Shown: in pieces, positions 5,112-6,953 of the stretch
Numbering within the stretch: position 1 is the stretch's first letter
Layout: every line of letters starts with the position of its first letter
DNA from: Acidobacteriota bacterium
Lineage (GTDB): Bacteria; Acidobacteriota; Terriglobia; Acidiferrales; UBA7541
Direction of reading: 5' to 3'
Length of the DNA stretch: 6,953 nucleotides
NCBI GenBank assembly: GCA_003133505.1
Contig: PKXT01000306.1
Span: 3,972-10,924, forward strand
The notes under the pieces: model-generated
The model's database searches: none
What the model saw: only the letters and a program-made list of their open reading frames with translations
Told to the model about the DNA's origin: nothing
Position numbers and translations under genes: made by a program

Positions 5112-5642
5112 ATGGCAGACAAGTCTCAGCAGGCGAGGCCGCTGGTGGGTGTCATCATGGGATCCGACACGGACCTGCCCGTGATGGCAGAAGTTGGCCT
5201 GACGCTCGACAGCTTCGGCATTCCCTATGAAATGGAGGTCATGTCTGCGCATCGCACGCCGACGCGCACCCATGAATATGCTTCCGCGGCCGCGGAGCGC
5301 GGCCTCCGGTGCATTATCGTCGGGGCGGGCGGCGCCGCCCACTTGGCCGGAGTTGTTGCGGCCGTCACCATACTGCCTGTGATTGGAGTTCCCTTGGCTA
5401 CCAGCGCCCTCAACGGGTTGGATGCATTGCTTGCCACTGTACAAATGCCCAGCGGCATCCCAGTTGCTACCATGGCGATTGACAAGGCCGGCGCCGTAAA
5501 TGCCGCAATTCTCGCGGCCCAGATTATCGCTGCGGGGGATCCCGCCATGCGCCCAAAACTAATCACGCACAAGGAAAAGTTGGCCAAGTCGGTTGCTGAG
5601 AAAAACGCGCGTTTACAGGAAAAGCTCGCCGCTGAAAAGTAG
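5112..5642 (+). CDS. purE: N5-carboxyaminoimidazole ribonucleotide mutase (PurE, class I)
   Basis: Class I PurE moves the carboxylate of N5-CAIR to carbon 4, giving CAIR in purine synthesis; its substrate is normally made by PurK. The 176-residue protein carries the signatures in order: GVIMGSDTDLPVM (13-25), MSAHRTP (44-50, His47 being the catalytic histidine), IIVGAGGAAHLAGVVAA (68-84), LPVIGVP (88-94), GLDALLATVQMPSGIPVATMAI (102-123) and AGAVNAAILAAQI (126-138). The last two segments favour class I over the AIR-carboxylating class II type. A lysine- and glutamate-rich helical tail (152-176) ends the protein. AGGAG in the stop region of the MOSC gene, 8 bases before the ATG, is the ribosome binding site. 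It ends a purD-MOSC-purE operon. No purK follows; the next gene is convergent, and the 38-bp gap holds no convincing terminator. Confidence 0.95.
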   Translation: MADKSQQARPLVGVIMGSDTDLPVMAEVGLTLDSFGIPYEMEVMSAHRTPTRTHEYASAAAERGLRCIIVGAGGAAHLAGVVAAVTILPVIGVPLATSALNGLDALLATVQMPSGIPVATMAIDKAGAVNAAILAAQIIAAGDPAMRPKLITHKEKLAKSVAEKNARLQEKLAAEK

Positions 5643-5680
5643 GCCCCCTTTTCTAAGCGCCATGTGCCAATTCCGCCTGA

Positions 5681-6751
5681 CTACGGCTTTGTCAGCGTCG
5701 GCGCGCCGGGAGGCCGCTGCTTCTGGGAGCCTGCCGGTAAGGATTGCTTGACTACCCAGGCAAATCCAGTTTTCTCGCCGATTGCCGCGATTGCGAAATT
5801 TCCCGGCTCGCCAGAAGACGTAAGTGTCGCGCGCATAAACGCTACCGCGTCATTCGCGTCCACTTTGCGGGTATCTCCCGCGAGTATTGCCTGCTTTACT
5901 TCCGCGACAGCAGGCTGACCATGCGCGGCGTCCGCTCCACGCATCAGTTCAGCTTCTCCTCCCGCCCCTCCCTGCGCTGTTGGGTAACCAAGAGCCAATA
6001 AAGAGTGCGGCTGGCCTTTTTCAGGAGGCCACAATTGTGTGTATCGCGGCCGGTTTGCGTGAGTTTCCAAATAACCCGAACCCGTGCGCATTTCCCCCTG
6101 CGCGAACGAATAATCCAACGTCCAGATTTCCGGCCCATAGTCCTCCAGGTAGTCGGCGAGAATGATTTGCAGCACCGATTGCCCGGTCCCCCCTTGGAGT
6201 GGCTCATGAAGCATTTCCGCAAGTGTCCTTAGTCGCTCGAAAACGCCAAGTCCCATCCCCTCAATATCCGCCGCCACACCTCCCGTGGCTTCCCGGTTTA
6301 GTTGTGGAGGTGCCGCGCCAGATAGTGGATGCAGCAGTGAAAGCTCATCAGCAAACGAAGCGATTTGCCGCCCAGAATCTGGGTCCTTCCATTCCACTGC
6401 GCCCATTAGCACGCCAAGCTTCCGGTCCGCCAGTTGAACAATCCGCGGAGGAAGGGAGCCAGACTCCACAGGCGTGCCAGCTACTCCCACGATAATTCCA
6501 CTTTTTGCGATGAGAATGTAGACGCGGCCGGTTGCTAGGGTGGCAACTACTTCTGTAGTGCCTTGATCACTTGAGGGGGACTGCTGGAGGCTATCGCGTT
6601 GAGGCGTCGGATAGACTGTCTTAGACGAAATTGGTTCGGACGAAAAAGCCAATGCCGACTGGGGAATATTCGGCGCTTGGACTGCTGCCAGGATTATTAC
6701 GCCGATTACCATTCCAGCCAGCGCGATTCCCGATCGGATCGCGAGCCGCAT
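5681..6751 (-). CDS. Membrane-anchored or exported protein of unknown function, possibly Ntn-hydrolase-like
   Basis: I do not recognise this 356-residue protein with certainty. The N terminus has positive charges (Arg2, Arg6) followed by a hydrophobic stretch at about 7-26 (SGIALAGMVIGVIILAAVQA): an uncleaved anchor or, given AVQA, a signal peptide. Residues 27-65 are a Ser/Pro/Gln-rich linker. From about 66 comes a beta-rich part (EVVATLATGRVYILIAKSGIIVGVAG, then RIVQLADRKLGVLMGAVEW), followed by a helical part (GVFERLRTLAEMLHE) and LQIILADYLEDYGPEIWTLDYS. Near the end, FAIAAIGEKTGFAWVV precedes a Pro/Gln-rich tail. The order of strands, the central helix and the G-x-x-I-W-type strand recall the proteasome-like Ntn-hydrolase sandwich, but no N-terminal nucleophile is obvious. 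It starts 8 bp after glutamate dehydrogenase, so they are probably co-transcribed. The ATG at 6751 has only a weak GGA upstream. The function is unknown. Confidence 0.8.
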   Translation of the reverse strand: MRLAIRSGIALAGMVIGVIILAAVQAPNIPQSALAFSSEPISSKTVYPTPQRDSLQQSPSSDQGTTEVVATLATGRVYILIAKSGIIVGVAGTPVESGSLPPRIVQLADRKLGVLMGAVEWKDPDSGRQIASFADELSLLHPLSGAAPPQLNREATGGVAADIEGMGLGVFERLRTLAEMLHEPLQGGTGQSVLQIILADYLEDYGPEIWTLDYSFAQGEMRTGSGYLETHANRPRYTQLWPPEKGQPHSLLALGYPTAQGGAGGEAELMRGADAAHGQPAVAEVKQAILAGDTRKVDANDAVAFMRATLTSSGEPGNFAIAAIGEKTGFAWVVKQSLPAGSQKQRPPGAPTLTKP

Positions 6752-6759
6752 CAGATCCG

Positions 6760-6953
6760 CTAGGCGTAAATTCCGCGCAGTTTTAAAGCCGTGCCCACGC
6801 GATCAATTGCCAGCATGTAGGCTGCTATGCGGTTGTTCACCGAATGCGTTTCAGCGTATCGGACCACTTCCTCGAAACTGTGGTCCATCACGTCCTGCAG
6901 GCGTTCGTTCACTTCGCTTTCGCGCCAGAAAAAGCCCTGGCGGTCCTGCACCC
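6760..6953 (-). CDS. Glutamate dehydrogenase, C-terminal end, cut by the right window edge
   Basis: Only the last 64 residues lie in the window, with the frame open to the edge. They read QDRQGFFWRESEVNERLQ, then DVMDHSFEEVVRYAETHSVN, then NRIAAYMLAIDRVGTALKLRG, ending IYA and TAG. This is the well-known C terminus of Glu/Leu/Phe/Val-type dehydrogenases, in particular the hexameric glutamate dehydrogenases (QNRQGxxW...EVN..L...; R.AAYMLA..RV..A...RG). The enzyme interconverts glutamate and 2-oxoglutarate plus ammonia using NAD(P). The catalytic lysine and the coenzyme domain are outside the window, so cofactor preference cannot be judged. The GTG at 6951 is an internal valine codon, not a start. 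The gene is followed after 8 bp by the exported unknown protein on the same strand. Confidence 0.88.
   Translation of the reverse strand, partial: VQDRQGFFWRESEVNERLQDVMDHSFEEVVRYAETHSVNNRIAAYMLAIDRVGTALKLRGIYA

Noticed and set aside
5634..5653. GAAAAG/CTTTTC inverted repeat at the end of purE as a bidirectional terminator
   Set aside because: The six-base stem is A-T rich with an eight-base loop, overlaps the stop codon and has no following T-run.
5677..5695. CTGAC/GTCAG hairpin at the convergent gene ends
   Set aside because: Only five base pairs, within the end of the minus-strand gene, and no T-tract.
6546..6559. Third ACTAC-N4-GTAGT dyad resembling the element before bactofilin and rsmG
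   Set aside because: It lies inside the coding sequence of the exported protein, its centre differs from the other two copies, and it has no promoter context; probably chance.

Overview
The window looks like a housekeeping stretch of a bacterial chromosome. No RNA gene, insertion sequence, CRISPR array or prophage gene is recognisable. The gene families and order (rsmG-parA-parB-bactofilin on one strand, purD-MOSC-purE divergent to it, an exported protein of unknown function behind glutamate dehydrogenase) suggest Acidobacteriota. That placement is inferred from family resemblance, not from a search.

Left half, minus strand, read right to left: rsmG (16S rRNA m7G methyltransferase), then a 131-bp spacer holding two parS-type palindromes, then parA and parB (chromosome segregation), whose ends overlap by 53 bp. 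A bactofilin (polymer-forming cytoskeletal protein) follows, and then the 5' part of selD (selenophosphate synthase), which runs off the left edge. This is a ParABS locus with its own centromere sites and a cytoskeletal gene beside it.

Right half, plus strand: purD starts 149 bp from rsmG in a divergent arrangement. It is followed by a small MOSC-domain protein (8-bp overlap) and purE (11-bp gap), a tight three-gene operon. purD and purE are purine biosynthesis genes; the MOSC protein (molybdenum cofactor or sulfur-carrier family) is the odd member. Facing this operon from the right edge, on the minus strand, is the 3' end of a glutamate dehydrogenase gene and, 8 bp behind it, a membrane-anchored or exported 356-residue protein. 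I do not recognise that protein with certainty; parts of it recall the Ntn-hydrolase (proteasome-like) fold.

The most interesting non-coding signal is an 18-bp element, identical at 17 of 18 positions, lying in the same orientation 14 bp before the bactofilin start and 8 bp before the rsmG start. It contains a TACA-N2-TGTA dyad (perfect in the bactofilin copy, one mismatch in the rsmG copy), the shape of operators used by CopY/BlaI/MecI-type repressors, and it also contains -10-like hexamers. It may tie the bactofilin gene and the rsmG-parAB unit to a shared control. Other points are two parS sites woven into possible parA promoters, the parA/parB dual-coding overlap, and a possibly leaderless purD.
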